Shown here in pieces: positions 24,919 to 34,655 of a DNA stretch of 64,000 nt (position 1 is its first letter; each line of letters opens with the position of its first letter). A program made the position numbers and the translations under genes. The DNA is taken from positions 1 to 64,000 of the forward strand of contig JBGAQP010000013.1 in assembly GCA_044220635.1 (NCBI GenBank). The letters run 5' to 3'. The notes beneath the pieces were generated by a model that saw nothing but the letters and a program-made list of their open reading frames with translations, was not told the DNA's origin and made no database searches. Origin of the DNA: JBGAQP01 sp044220635 (lineage in GTDB: Bacteria > Pseudomonadota > Gammaproteobacteria > Burkholderiales > Usitatibacteraceae).

Positions 24919-27900
24919 ATGGCCACGAACGACCAAGGGCGCCGGTCCTGCCGCGCGCTTCGCTGGGCTGCCGCATCCGCCTTCTGCTTCGCGGGGCTCG
25001 CCTCCGCCCAAGGCACGGCCGACCTCGCTTCGCTCACCGGGCGGGGCGCGATCGTGTCCCGCCACCCGGCGACCGGGCTCGTCACCTTCATCGGCAAGGG
25101 CGCCTCGTCCCAGGCGCTCGCGCCCGGGCAGTCGGTCGCCGCGGGCCTCGGGCCCTCCTTCGACGACCACCTGAGGACGCTCGGCCCGCACTTCGGCATC
25201 ACCGACGCCCCTTCCCAGACCCGGCTCGAGCGGCGCCAGGTCAACGAGCGCGGTCGCGCGGTGTCGCGCTACCAGCAGCTCCACCAGGGCATCCCCGTCT
25301 TCGCCGGCGAGCTGATCGTCAACACGGACTCGCGCGGCAACCTCCTCGCGATGATCGGCAAGTTCGCCCCGCCGCCGCAGCTCTCCCTCGCTCCCGAGGT
25401 TCCCGCGGCCGAAGCCGCGCGAACCGCGCTTCGGGCCACGGCGAAGAAGCACGGGCAGGCCGACGAGAGCCTCGAGGCCTCCGCCCCCGAGCTCTGGATC
25501 TACGACTCGCGGCTGCTCGCCCCGGACGGGAGGGACCCGAGGCTCGCCTGGCGGCTTTCGGTGCGCAGCCTCGCCGGGGCGCCGATCGACGAGCTCGTGC
25601 TCGTCGACGCGCACTCGGGCGAGATCGCGCTTCGCTTCAACCAGGTGGCGCACGCGCGCAACCGCATGACCTACGACGCGAACCACACCAGCTCGCTGCC
25701 GGGGACCCTCAAGTGCCTCGAGGGCACGGCCAACTGCACCTCGGGCGCGGTGCCCGACGCGGATGCCGCGCACTACTTCGCCGCGGACACCTACGACTTC
25801 TACTTCTCGCGCTTCGGGCGCGACGGCATCAACGGCTCGGGCGGCGCGATCATCTCGACGGTGCGCTACTGCCCGCCGCCCGCGGGCGCCGGCTGCACCT
25901 ACTACAACGCGTTCTGGAACGGCACGCAGATGGCCTACGGCCCCGGCATGGTCGCCGACGACGTCACCGGGCACGAGCTGACCCACGGCGTGACGAGCTT
26001 CGAGTCGAAGCTCTTCTATTACGCCGAGCCGGGGGCGATCAACGAGGCGCTGTCGGACATCTTCGGCGAGCTCGTCGACCTCGTGAACGCCCGCGGCAAC
26101 GACGCGGCGGGCGTGCGCTGGCTGATGGGCGAGGACCTCTCCATCGGCGCGATCCGCAGCATGCAGGACCCGACCCTCTACGGCCAGCCCGACCGGAAGC
26201 TCAGCGCCCTCTGGTACCGCGGCTACGAGGACGTGGCGGGCGTGCACATCAACTCCGGCGTGGCCAACAAGGCGGCCTTCCTCCTCGTGGACGGCGGAAC
26301 CTTCAACGGACGCACGGTCACCGCCATCGGCCTCGAGAAAACGGCCCAGGTGTTCTACGAGGCGCAGGTCGCGCTCCTCACCGCCGGCGCGGACTACGCC
26401 GACCTCCACAACGCGCTCTTCCAGGCGTGCTCGAACCTCGTCGGCACCGCCGGAATCAACGCCGCCGACTGCACCGAGGTGCAGGATGCGACGCTCGCGG
26501 TCGAGATGAACGCCGTCCTGCCGACCATCGCCCCCGCGCTTTCCTGCCCCTCCGGCAGCCAGGTCTACATCGTCGGCAGCGACGACATGGAAGGCGGCGA
26601 GGAAGGCGACCTTCTTTATGTCGGCGCCGGCGCCGGCTGGTTCCTGAGCAGCGCCTTCAAGACTTCCGGCACCTACTCGTTCAAGGCGGTGCACGCGGGC
26701 TCCGTGGCGGACACGAGCGCCACCTACCAGCTCGTGGGCAGCATCTTCTCGGGAGACCGGATCTACTTCGCCCACCGCTTCGACACCGAGGCCAACTACG
26801 ACGGCGGCGTCGTGGAATACAGCACGAACGGCGGGGCCACCTGGTCGGATGCGGCGGCGCTGCGTGAAAGCGGACAGGCCTACACGGGGACGATCCTTTC
26901 CTCGAGCCCCGAAGCCAACAGCCCGCTGCTGGGGCGCTTGGCATTCACCGGGAGCTCCGGCGCGGGCTTCGTCGCGACGACCTACAACCTCACGCCGCTC
27001 GCGGGCCAGAGCAACGTCCGGTGGCGGTTCCGCTCCGCCACCGACGGCGGCGCCTTCGTCGACGGCTGGTACCTCGACGACGTCACCTTCTATGCCTGCT
27101 CCACGGGCAACGGCAGCCTCTCGCTCACGGCGGCGGCCGAGACCGTGGCCGAGAACGCCGGGTCGGTGAAGCTCACCGTCAATCGCACCGGCGGGACCAC
27201 GGGGGCGGCGTCGGTGTCGTTCGCGACCGTGGCGGGAACGGCCACGGCGGGCGTGGATTACGTCCATACGGCCGGCATGCTGAACTGGGCGGCCGGCGAC
27301 GCGCACCCGAAGACCATCACGGTGCCGATCGTCAACCGCGCGGGGACCCAGGCCACGCGCAGCTTCACCGTCTCCCTGTCCGGAGCATCCGGAGCCGCAC
27401 TCGCGGCCCCGACGAGCGCGACGGTCAGCATCACGAACGCCGCGGCGGCGAATCCCGCCGTGCCGGACTTCGACGGCGACGGCGACCCCGACATCTTCTG
27501 GTTCAACACGGACACGAACGCGCTCCACCTCTGGGTCATGAACGGCACGACGCTCGTGGGCGACTACTTCTTCACGACGCTGCCCTCGCCCTGGAAGGTG
27601 GCGGGCCTCGCCGACTTCAACGGCGACGGAAGCATGGACATGGTGTGGCACAACGCGACGGACGGCACCGCCATCGTCCTGCACCTCGCCAACGGCTCCT
27701 ACCTCGGGGCCGCGGTGCTCTTCGGCCTGCCGGCCGATTGGGGGATCGAGGGCGTGGCGGACTTCAACGCCGACGGCAAGCCCGACTTCCTCATGCGCAG
27801 CGCCTCGACCGGCGTGGCCTTCGCCTGGTACTTCGCGAACGGCGTTCCCACCGGCCTCGACGGCCTCTTCTCCCTGCCCTCGAACTGGAAGGTCCAGGGC

Positions 27901-28212
27901 GTGGCGGATTTCACCGGCGACGGCCAGCCCGACCTGCTGCTGCGCGACACCGACACGGGCCTCGCCCTCGTCTGGGGCACGGTGTATTCCGGCGGCGCGC
28001 TGGCGCTCGCCCCGGCCCCCACGGCCCTCTTCTCCCTCGATCCGCTCTGGGAAGTCGTGCAGGCGACCGACTGGGACGGCGACGGGGACCCGGACCTCCT
28101 GGTGCGCAATACCTCGACCGGCGTGGTGTTCGTCTGGACCTACGACGGCCTGGCCGCGGGCGCGATCACCGGCATCGCGCAGCGCGACACCGTCTGGGAG
28201 ATCGTCCCCTAG
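24919..28212 (+). CDS. M4 (thermolysin-like) metalloprotease with Calx-beta and FG-GAP domains
   Basis: The 1097-residue secreted zinc protease has, in order: a signal peptide (to about 31), an FTP/propeptide region (about 60-190), the M4 catalytic domain (about 230-545) with HELTH at 352-356 and the third zinc ligand Glu376 in GAINEALSD, a CUB/MAM-like beta domain (about 550-730), a Calx-beta domain (about 735-845) and an FG-GAP propeller (848-1097). The His-to-Glu spacing of 24 is that of thermolysin. The ATG at 24919 has GGGGGAGG upstream. The propeller matches that of the preceding gene. The stop shares the palindrome CTAG with the stop of hypX on the other strand. Confidence 0.93.
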   Translation: MATNDQGRRSCRALRWAAASAFCFAGLASAQGTADLASLTGRGAIVSRHPATGLVTFIGKGASSQALAPGQSVAAGLGPSFDDHLRTLGPHFGITDAPSQTRLERRQVNERGRAVSRYQQLHQGIPVFAGELIVNTDSRGNLLAMIGKFAPPPQLSLAPEVPAAEAARTALRATAKKHGQADESLEASAPELWIYDSRLLAPDGRDPRLAWRLSVRSLAGAPIDELVLVDAHSGEIALRFNQVAHARNRMTYDANHTSSLPGTLKCLEGTANCTSGAVPDADAAHYFAADTYDFYFSRFGRDGINGSGGAIISTVRYCPPPAGAGCTYYNAFWNGTQMAYGPGMVADDVTGHELTHGVTSFESKLFYYAEPGAINEALSDIFGELVDLVNARGNDAAGVRWLMGEDLSIGAIRSMQDPTLYGQPDRKLSALWYRGYEDVAGVHINSGVANKAAFLLVDGGTFNGRTVTAIGLEKTAQVFYEAQVALLTAGADYADLHNALFQACSNLVGTAGINAADCTEVQDATLAVEMNAVLPTIAPALSCPSGSQVYIVGSDDMEGGEEGDLLYVGAGAGWFLSSAFKTSGTYSFKAVHAGSVADTSATYQLVGSIFSGDRIYFAHRFDTEANYDGGVVEYSTNGGATWSDAAALRESGQAYTGTILSSSPEANSPLLGRLAFTGSSGAGFVATTYNLTPLAGQSNVRWRFRSATDGGAFVDGWYLDDVTFYACSTGNGSLSLTAAAETVAENAGSVKLTVNRTGGTTGAASVSFATVAGTATAGVDYVHTAGMLNWAAGDAHPKTITVPIVNRAGTQATRSFTVSLSGASGAALAAPTSATVSITNAAAANPAVPDFDGDGDPDIFWFNTDTNALHLWVMNGTTLVGDYFFTTLPSPWKVAGLADFNGDGSMDMVWHNATDGTAIVLHLANGSYLGAAVLFGLPADWGIEGVADFNADGKPDFLMRSASTGVAFAWYFANGVPTGLDGLFSLPSNWKVQGVADFTGDGQPDLLLRDTDTGLALVWGTVYSGGALALAPAPTALFSLDPLWEVVQATDWDGDGDPDLLVRNTSTGVVFVWTYDGLAAGAITGIAQRDTVWEIVP

Positions 28213-29927
28213 GGCGACGGACGCGTGGGGGCGCGATGGCGCGCGAGGTAGCCCGGCGTGCGCGCCTTGGGCAGCTTGTAGACGAAGTGGTAGCGCGCCA
28301 CGTGGTAGCTCGGGTCGAAGCCGTAGAAGTTGAGCTTCATGCGCGCGAGCTCCTCGACGCGATAGCGCTCGAGGGACTTGGCGGCCTCGTCGCGATCGCG
28401 CCGCGCCCGCTTCTCCCCGAGCAGCGCGGGTAGCGCCGGGTCCAGCGCCATCGCCTGGGCGCGCCGGACGGCCGCCGCGAGGAACGCGTCCGCCGAATGC
28501 CCGAAGCGCGCGTCGGCGAGCCCCGAGTCCACCGCTTCCTTCGCGCCCATCGGCAGGCGCCGCTCCGTGATCTCGCGGGCGCGGGCCTCGCCCACGCGCC
28601 GCGGCAGCAGGTAGGTCCAGTATTCCGAGCCGTAGAGGTTGCCCATCCCCCGGTAGTGGGGATTGAGGATGACGCCGTTGTGCATCCAGACGCGGTCGGC
28701 GGCGAGCGCGAGGAAGACGCCGCCGGCGCCGGCGTTGCCCGCGAGCGCGGAGACCGTGATGCGGTCGTCCATCGTCACGATCTCGCGCGCGACGTCGTCG
28801 ATCGCGTTGATGTTCTCCCACGAGGCGTCGGCGGGCCGCCCGCTCGCCTCGATGGCGTTCAGGTGGATTCCGTTCGACCAGAAGTCCGGGCCGCCGGCGA
28901 GCACGAGGACCTTGGTCGGCCGCGAGCGCGCGTGGCGGATCGCGGCGAGCAGCCGCTCGCACTGCCCCGTGGACATGGCCCCGTTGTGGAACGCGAAGAG
29001 GAGCACGCCCACCTCGCCCTCCTCCTCGTAGCGGATCTCGCGCCAGGTGGCCCCGTCCGCGGGCGCGTCGATCGCGACGGCCGATTCCGGCACGCCCGCG
29101 AGCGCATCGCCCAGGACCTGCGCCGCGGGAAGCTTGAGCGTCGGCTCGCCTTCGGCCGGCACCGCCTCGAGATGGGTGATCCACACGGCCCCGTCGACCG
29201 TCGCCCGCAGGATCGCGCCCTCGCGCGTGGCGATCACCGACCCGGGCACGGCGCCGCGGAGCGTCGCCTCCTCGTGGGCGCCGAAGAGACGGACCTCGCG
29301 CCCGAGGAGGGTGTCGCGCACGCCGGGGAAGCCGTCGGCGGAGTGGATCTTGCGAAGCACGGTCGCCGTCGCGTCGCGGGACCAGTCGATGGCGCGGTCG
29401 GCCTGCTTCATCGGCGGGCGCGCGCGGCCCCGGCACGCGGCGCCGAGGGACTCGGCGGCCACGGGGCGCTCGCCGCGCCCGAACTTTCCCACCGCCTCGA
29501 GGACCGCTTTCACCGCGGCTTCCGTGAGCTCGCGGCGGTAGAGGCTGCCCTTGGACGCGAGCCGCATCGGGAACGGCGCGTGCGCCCAAACGGGACCCGC
29601 GTCCATCTCCGCGACGGCCTGGAGCACGGTCACGCCCCACTCGCGCTCGCCCTCGAGGATCGCCCAGTCGAGCGCGGAGGGGCCGCGGTCGCCGGGCGGC
29701 CCCGGGTGGACCACGAGGCAGGGCACGGCCGACCAGACGTCGTCGGGGATCCGGCGCTTGAGGAAGGGGGCGATGACGAGGTCGGGCTTCGCGAGCGAAA
29801 CCGCCTGCCGCGTCACCGCGTCGTTCACGTCGAGCTCGATCGCGAGCTCGTGGCCCCGCTCGGCGAGCTCGGCGTGCAGGCGCTGCGCGAGGCCGTTGAA
29901 GGCGTGGGTGAGGAAGAGGATCTTCAC
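28209..29927 (-). CDS. hypX: Hydrogenase maturation protein HypX (formyl-CoA/CO synthesis)
   Basis: The 572-residue fusion has an N-terminal formyltransferase-like part (residues about 1-260, including PCLVVHPGPPGDRGPSALDWAI) and a C-terminal enoyl-CoA hydratase-like part (about 300-550, including SNGIHLNAIE and ALAGNAGAGGVFLALAADRVW). Known HypX makes the CO ligand of the NiFe centre from formyl-tetrahydrofolate under aerobic conditions. It ends the hup-hyp run, four bases after hypE. Its presence agrees with an O2-tolerant hydrogenase. Confidence 0.92.
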   Translation of the reverse strand: MKILFLTHAFNGLAQRLHAELAERGHELAIELDVNDAVTRQAVSLAKPDLVIAPFLKRRIPDDVWSAVPCLVVHPGPPGDRGPSALDWAILEGEREWGVTVLQAVAEMDAGPVWAHAPFPMRLASKGSLYRRELTEAAVKAVLEAVGKFGRGERPVAAESLGAACRGRARPPMKQADRAIDWSRDATATVLRKIHSADGFPGVRDTLLGREVRLFGAHEEATLRGAVPGSVIATREGAILRATVDGAVWITHLEAVPAEGEPTLKLPAAQVLGDALAGVPESAVAIDAPADGATWREIRYEEEGEVGVLLFAFHNGAMSTGQCERLLAAIRHARSRPTKVLVLAGGPDFWSNGIHLNAIEASGRPADASWENINAIDDVAREIVTMDDRITVSALAGNAGAGGVFLALAADRVWMHNGVILNPHYRGMGNLYGSEYWTYLLPRRVGEARAREITERRLPMGAKEAVDSGLADARFGHSADAFLAAAVRRAQAMALDPALPALLGEKRARRDRDEAAKSLERYRVEELARMKLNFYGFDPSYHVARYHFVYKLPKARTPGYLARHRAPTRPSP

Positions 29928-29931
29928 GGCG

Positions 29932-30981
29932 TCAGCAGATCCGCGGGAGCTGCTCCCCGGCGAGCCAGTCGACCATGCGGCTGCCCCCGAAGCCGGTCTC
30001 CATCTGCACGAAATGGTGCGCGTCCTCGACCACCGTGCCGATCACGGCGGCCTCGCGCCCCTGGGGGTGCGCGCGCATCGCCTCGAGCAGCCGCGGCGCA
30101 TCCCCGGCGGCGCAGATCGCGATGAGCTTGCCTTCGTTCGCGACGTAGAGCGGGTCGAGGCCCAGGAACTCGCAGGCCGCGGCCACTTCCGGCTTCACGG
30201 GGATGGCGCTTTCCTTCAGGCGCATGCCCACGCCCGACTGGCGGGCGATCTCGTTGAGCGTGGTCGCGAGCCCGCCCCGGGTGGGATCGCGCAGGCAATG
30301 CAGGGCCGGCACCGCCGCGACCATCGCCGCGACGAGCCGGTGCAACGCCTGCGTGTCCGATCGGATCGTCGTCTCGAAGGTGAGGTTCTCCCGCAGCGAC
30401 ATGATCGCCACGCCGTGGTCGCCGATCGTGCCCGAGACGAGGATCGCGTCGCCGGGCCGCGCGCGGTCGCCGGAGATCTCGATCCCGTCGGCCACCACGC
30501 CCACGCCGGTCGTGTTGATGAAGACGCCGTCGCCCTTGCCCTTCTCCACGACCTTGGTGTCGCCGGTGACGATCGGCACGCCCGCCTCCATCGCCGCCGC
30601 CGCCATCGACTCCACGATGCGCTTCAGGTCCGCGAGGGGGTAGCCCTCCTCGAGGATGAATCCCGAAGTGAGGTAGAGCGGGGTGGCGCCCGCCATGGCC
30701 ACGTCGTTCACGGTGCCGTGCACGGAGAGCGAGCCGATGTCGCCGCCGGGGAAGAAAAGCGGCGAGACCACGTGGCTGTCGGTGGCGACGACGAGGCGCC
30801 CCGCGGGCATGGGCACGCGCGCCTGGTCGTTCATCTCGCGCAGCCACTCGTTGTCGAAGGCGGCGAGGAAGAGCTCGTCGATGAGCTGGGCCATCGCCCG
30901 CCCGCCGCTGCCGTGGCTCATGTCCACGACCCCGCGCTTGAAGTCCACGGGGCGGACGTAGTCCTTGCGGATGGCGCTCAC
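29932..30981 (-). CDS. hypE: Hydrogenase maturation protein HypE
   Basis: The 349-residue protein dehydrates the thiocarboxamide made by HypF into the cyanide ligand of the NiFe site. It has the family features DMSHGSGGRAM, GTVNDVAMAGATP, VTGDTKVVEKGKGDG, LRDPTRGGLATTLNEIA, and the C-terminal PRIC, whose last cysteine carries the ligand. The start is GTG at 30981, overlapping the hypD stop as GTGA. Length and ending are complete. Confidence 0.96.
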   Translation of the reverse strand: MSAIRKDYVRPVDFKRGVVDMSHGSGGRAMAQLIDELFLAAFDNEWLREMNDQARVPMPAGRLVVATDSHVVSPLFFPGGDIGSLSVHGTVNDVAMAGATPLYLTSGFILEEGYPLADLKRIVESMAAAAMEAGVPIVTGDTKVVEKGKGDGVFINTTGVGVVADGIEISGDRARPGDAILVSGTIGDHGVAIMSLRENLTFETTIRSDTQALHRLVAAMVAAVPALHCLRDPTRGGLATTLNEIARQSGVGMRLKESAIPVKPEVAAACEFLGLDPLYVANEGKLIAICAAGDAPRLLEAMRAHPQGREAAVIGTVVEDAHHFVQMETGFGGSRMVDWLAGEQLPRIC

Positions 30982-32105
30982 GCCGCGTCCTTCCAGCGGC
31001 CGTAGGTGTAGTGCGCCGCGCACGCGCCCTCCGAGGACACCATGCACGAGCCGATGGGCGTCTCGGGCGTGCAGGCGGTGCCGAACACCTTGCAGTCCGT
31101 GGGCTTCTTCACCCCGCGCAGGATCGCGCCGCACTCGCAGGCCTTGTTGTCCGGGACCGAGCGCTCGAGCACCTCGAAGCGCCGCTCGGCGTCGAAGGCG
31201 GACCACACGCCCTTCAGCTTGAGCGCGCTGTACGGGACGAGGCCGAGCCCGCGCCACTCGAAGGCGCGGCGCAGCTCAAACACCTCGGCGACGAGCGACT
31301 TCGCCCTCGCGTTGCCCTCGCGCGTGACCGCCCGCGTGAACTCGTTCTCGACCTCCGAGCGCCCTTCGTTCACCTGGCGCACCAGCATGAGGATCGCCTG
31401 CATCACGTCGAGGGGCTCGAAGCCGGCGATGACCACGGGCTTCGCGTACTCCTCGGCGAAGTACTCGTAGGGCTGGCTGCCGATGACGGTGGAGACGTGC
31501 GCGGGGCCGATGAAGCCGTCGATCACGACCGTGCCGAGCTCCCTCACCTCGGGCGACTCGAGGATGTGGGCGATGGCCGCGGGCGTGAGCACGTGGTTCA
31601 CGAAGACGCTGAAGTTGCCGAGCCCCTCGGCCGCCGCCTGCCGGATCACGAGCGCCGTCGGCGGCGTGGTGGTTTCGAAGCCGATCGCGAAGAAGACCAC
31701 TTCCCGCATCGGCTCGGCGCGGGCGATGGCGAGGGCGTCGGCCGCCGAATAGACCATGCGGATGTCCGCGCCCTTCGCCTTCGCCTTCATGAGGGAGAGC
31801 CCGTTGGAGGCGGGCACGCGCATCGTGTCGGCGTAGGTGCACAGCACCACGCCGTGGCGCAGCGCGAGGTCGATCGCCGCGTCGATCCGGCCGATGGGCA
31901 GCACGCACACCGGGCAGCCCGGCCCGTGCACCATGACGATGTTCGGCGGCAGCAGGCCCTCGACGCCGTAGCGCGAGATCGCGTGGGTGTGGCCCCCGCA
32001 GAACTCCATGAAATGGTAGGTCCGCGCCGGGTCCGCGGCCTCGCGGATGCGCCCGGCGATGGCTTTCGCCAGCTCGCCGTCGCGGTATTCGTCGACGTAC
32101 TTCAC
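30978..32105 (-). CDS. hypD: Hydrogenase maturation protein HypD
   Basis: The 375-residue iron-sulfur protein is the scaffold on which Fe(CN)2CO is built with HypC. Visible family motifs: MEFCGGHTHAISRYGV, MVHGPGCPVCVLP, FFAIGFETTTPPTA and the C-terminal cysteines in CECGAILRG, DCKVFGTACTPE and CMVSSEGACAAHY. The start is GTG at 32105, overlapping the hypC stop (GTGA). Confidence 0.97.
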   Translation of the reverse strand: MKYVDEYRDGELAKAIAGRIREAADPARTYHFMEFCGGHTHAISRYGVEGLLPPNIVMVHGPGCPVCVLPIGRIDAAIDLALRHGVVLCTYADTMRVPASNGLSLMKAKAKGADIRMVYSAADALAIARAEPMREVVFFAIGFETTTPPTALVIRQAAAEGLGNFSVFVNHVLTPAAIAHILESPEVRELGTVVIDGFIGPAHVSTVIGSQPYEYFAEEYAKPVVIAGFEPLDVMQAILMLVRQVNEGRSEVENEFTRAVTREGNARAKSLVAEVFELRRAFEWRGLGLVPYSALKLKGVWSAFDAERRFEVLERSVPDNKACECGAILRGVKKPTDCKVFGTACTPETPIGSCMVSSEGACAAHYTYGRWKDAA

Positions 32106-32329
32106 GCGGCCCCCGCCCGTTCGAGCCCCGCGAACGCCTCGAGGGTGCGCGCGGCCTCCCCGGCATCGACCTTCTGCAGCGCGTAGCCCACGTGGACGAT
32201 CACGTAGTCGCCGGGGGCGACATCCTCGACCAGCGCGACGGAGATTTCCTTGCGGACGCCGCCCAGGTCGATCAGGGCCGCGTCGCCGGGGCGCAGCTCC
32301 ACGATGCGGGCGGGAATGGCGAGGCACAT
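32102..32329 (-). CDS. hypC: Hydrogenase maturation chaperone HypC
   Basis: A 75-residue chaperone that binds HypD and the large-subunit precursor. It begins MCLAIPARIV, where Cys2 is the essential ligand-carrying residue, and has the DYVIVHVGYALQKVD segment typical of the family. It starts one base after the hypF stop on the same strand. A second HypC-like gene (hupF) lies upstream in the operon. Confidence 0.95.
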   Translation of the reverse strand: MCLAIPARIVELRPGDAALIDLGGVRKEISVALVEDVAPGDYVIVHVGYALQKVDAGEAARTLEAFAGLERAGAA

Positions 32330-32330
32330 G

Positions 32331-34652
32331 TCAGCCGATCTCCCTTTGGGCGACCCAGGCCTGGCCGAGCGCCAGGCCGCCGTCGTTGGCCGGTGCCCGG
32401 CGCGCTTCCAGCACGACCAGGCCCGCCTTCCGGAGCATCTCGCCCAGGTTGCGCGAGACGATCGCGTTCATGAAGCAGCCGCCGCCGAAGGCGACGGTCG
32501 AAACCGATTCGCGCTCGCAGGCGGTGATCGCCCACTGGGCGAGCGCGCGCACGAGTGTGGCGTGGAAGAGCGCCGCGCCGTATCCCGCGTCCTTCTCGCC
32601 GGCGAGCCTCGCGGCGAGCGGCAGGAGGTCCAGCACGCCCGTCGCGTCGATGCGCCAGCCGCCGCGGTCGGCCTCGACCGGCCCGAAGGCCCCGGCGAGC
32701 GCTTCGAGCTGCATCGCCGCCTGCCCCTCGAAGCCCGTGACCTCGCGCACGCCGAGCAGTCCCGCGGCGGCGTCGAACCACCGCCCCGCGGAGGAAGTCG
32801 GCGGGCACTGGGCGTCGCGCGCGAGCATCCGCTCGACGATCGGCGCCGCGGGCCGCGCGAAGCGCGTCGCGATTTCCGCGCCGCGGCCCAGCTCGTGCAG
32901 GACGGAAGCGGCCATGCGCCAGGGCTCGCGGGCCGCGCGGTCGCCACCGGGAAGCTTCAGCTCGCGCAGGTGCCCGAGGCGCCGGAAGGCCGCACCTTCC
33001 ACGCGCAGGAGCTCGCCGCCCCAGGCCTTGCGGTCCGTGCCCATGCCCACGCCGTCGAGCGCGAGGCCGATGACCGGGGCCTCGAACCCGTGCTCGGCGC
33101 ACACGGCGGCGATGTGGGCGTGGTGGTGCTGGACGGCGATCGCGGGGATGCCGCGCCCGGCGGCGAAGGCCGCGGCGAAGCGCGTGCTGTAGAAATCCGG
33201 GTGCAGGTCGTGGGCGACGAGCTCCGGTTCGATTTCCAGCAGGTCCATCAGGCGCTGCGCGGTCTCCTCCAGCGCGCGGCAGGTCGGCGCGTTGTCGAGG
33301 TCGCCGATGTGCTGGGAGAGGAAGGCCTCGTCGCCGCGCGTGACGCAGACCGTGTTCTTGAGCCAGGCGCCGGTGGCGAGCACCGGGGGGCCGGGGCGCG
33401 CGAGTTTCACCGCGCGCGGCGTGTAGCCCCGGGCGCGGCGGACGAACGCCGGGCCCTCGGGAGTCGCGCGCACGACGCTGTCGTCGCAGCGCGCGCAGAT
33501 CTCGCGGTCGTGGACCACGAAGCCCTCGGCGATGCCCGCGAGGCGCTCCACGGCCTCGTCGTTGCCGGTCACGAGCGGCTCGCCGCCGGGGTTCGCGCTC
33601 GTCATCACGAGCACGAGCGACTGGGGCTGCGCCATCCACGCGGAGCCGCCCTTCGCCCCGCTCGCCTCGAAGAAGAGCAGCCAGTGCAGCGGCGTGTACG
33701 GGAGCATCGCGCCGAGCGTGGCCGAGCCCGGGGCGATCCCCGAGAGCAGCGCGTCGCACTCGGCTTCCTTCTCGAGCAGCACGATCGGGCGCTCGCGCGA
33801 TTCGAGCAGCCGGCGGGCCGCGGCGCTCACCTGCGCGAAGGGCAGGAGCGAGGCGGCATTCGCCGCCATGACGGCGAAGGGCTTCTCCTCGCGGCCCTTG
33901 GCGCGGCGCAGCCGCTCGACCGCCGCGGCGTTGCGCGCGTCGCACACGAGGTGGAATCCCCCCAGCCCCTTGATCGCGAGGATCGCGCCCGCGCACAGGC
34001 GCCGCACCGCCGCCGCGACGACGTCGTCCACGGCGATCGGGGAGCCATCCGCGTCGAGGAGCGCCAGCTTCGGCCCGCACACCGGGCAGGCGTTGGGCTG
34101 CGCGTGGAAGCGCCGGTCCGCGGGATCGTGGTATTCGCGCGCGCACTCCGGGCAGAGCGCGAACGGCGCCATGGTCGTGCGCGGCCGGTCGTAGGGCACG
34201 CCCCGGGTGATCGTGAAGCGCGGCCCGCAGTGCGTGCAGTTCGTGAACGGGTAGCGGTAGCGGCGGTTCGCGGGATCGAAGAGCTCGGCGAGGCACTCGG
34301 GGCAGGTCGCCGCGTCCGGCGTCACGGGCGTGGCCGCGCCTCCCGCCCGGCTCGCGGCGATGGTGAACGCGCCCGAGGGCTCCACGGAGCGCTCCGAGCG
34401 CTCGATCGCGTCGATCGAGGCGAGCGGCGGGAGGTCGTCGCGAAGGCGGCGCGCGAACGCCTCGACCGCTTTCGCGGGACCTTGCACCTCCGCGAGCACG
34501 CCCTCCGAGTCGTTCAGCACCCAGCCGCCGAGCGAGAGCTCGCGGGCGATGCGGTAGACGAACGGGCGGAAACCCACGCCCTGCACGGTGCCGCGAACGC
34601 GGAAGCGCTCGCGCCGAACGGGGGCTTCGGCCAGGAGGACGGGCGTATCCAT
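32331..34652 (-). CDS. hypF: Carbamoyltransferase HypF
   Basis: The 773-residue protein makes the carbamoyl group from carbamoyl phosphate and transfers it to HypE. Domains in order: acylphosphatase (about 15-100, GTVQGVGFRPFVYRIA), zinc-finger region with four CxxC pairs (CPECLAELF, CTHCGPRF, CPECAREY, CPVCG), YrdC-like (about 205-390), and the Kae1-like C-terminal part with HHHAHIAAV. Full length. It follows hypB by three bases. Confidence 0.96.
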   Translation of the reverse strand: MDTPVLLAEAPVRRERFRVRGTVQGVGFRPFVYRIARELSLGGWVLNDSEGVLAEVQGPAKAVEAFARRLRDDLPPLASIDAIERSERSVEPSGAFTIAASRAGGAATPVTPDAATCPECLAELFDPANRRYRYPFTNCTHCGPRFTITRGVPYDRPRTTMAPFALCPECAREYHDPADRRFHAQPNACPVCGPKLALLDADGSPIAVDDVVAAAVRRLCAGAILAIKGLGGFHLVCDARNAAAVERLRRAKGREEKPFAVMAANAASLLPFAQVSAAARRLLESRERPIVLLEKEAECDALLSGIAPGSATLGAMLPYTPLHWLLFFEASGAKGGSAWMAQPQSLVLVMTSANPGGEPLVTGNDEAVERLAGIAEGFVVHDREICARCDDSVVRATPEGPAFVRRARGYTPRAVKLARPGPPVLATGAWLKNTVCVTRGDEAFLSQHIGDLDNAPTCRALEETAQRLMDLLEIEPELVAHDLHPDFYSTRFAAAFAAGRGIPAIAVQHHHAHIAAVCAEHGFEAPVIGLALDGVGMGTDRKAWGGELLRVEGAAFRRLGHLRELKLPGGDRAAREPWRMAASVLHELGRGAEIATRFARPAAPIVERMLARDAQCPPTSSAGRWFDAAAGLLGVREVTGFEGQAAMQLEALAGAFGPVEADRGGWRIDATGVLDLLPLAARLAGEKDAGYGAALFHATLVRALAQWAITACERESVSTVAFGGGCFMNAIVSRNLGEMLRKAGLVVLEARRAPANDGGLALGQAWVAQREIG

Positions 34653-34655
34653 CGA

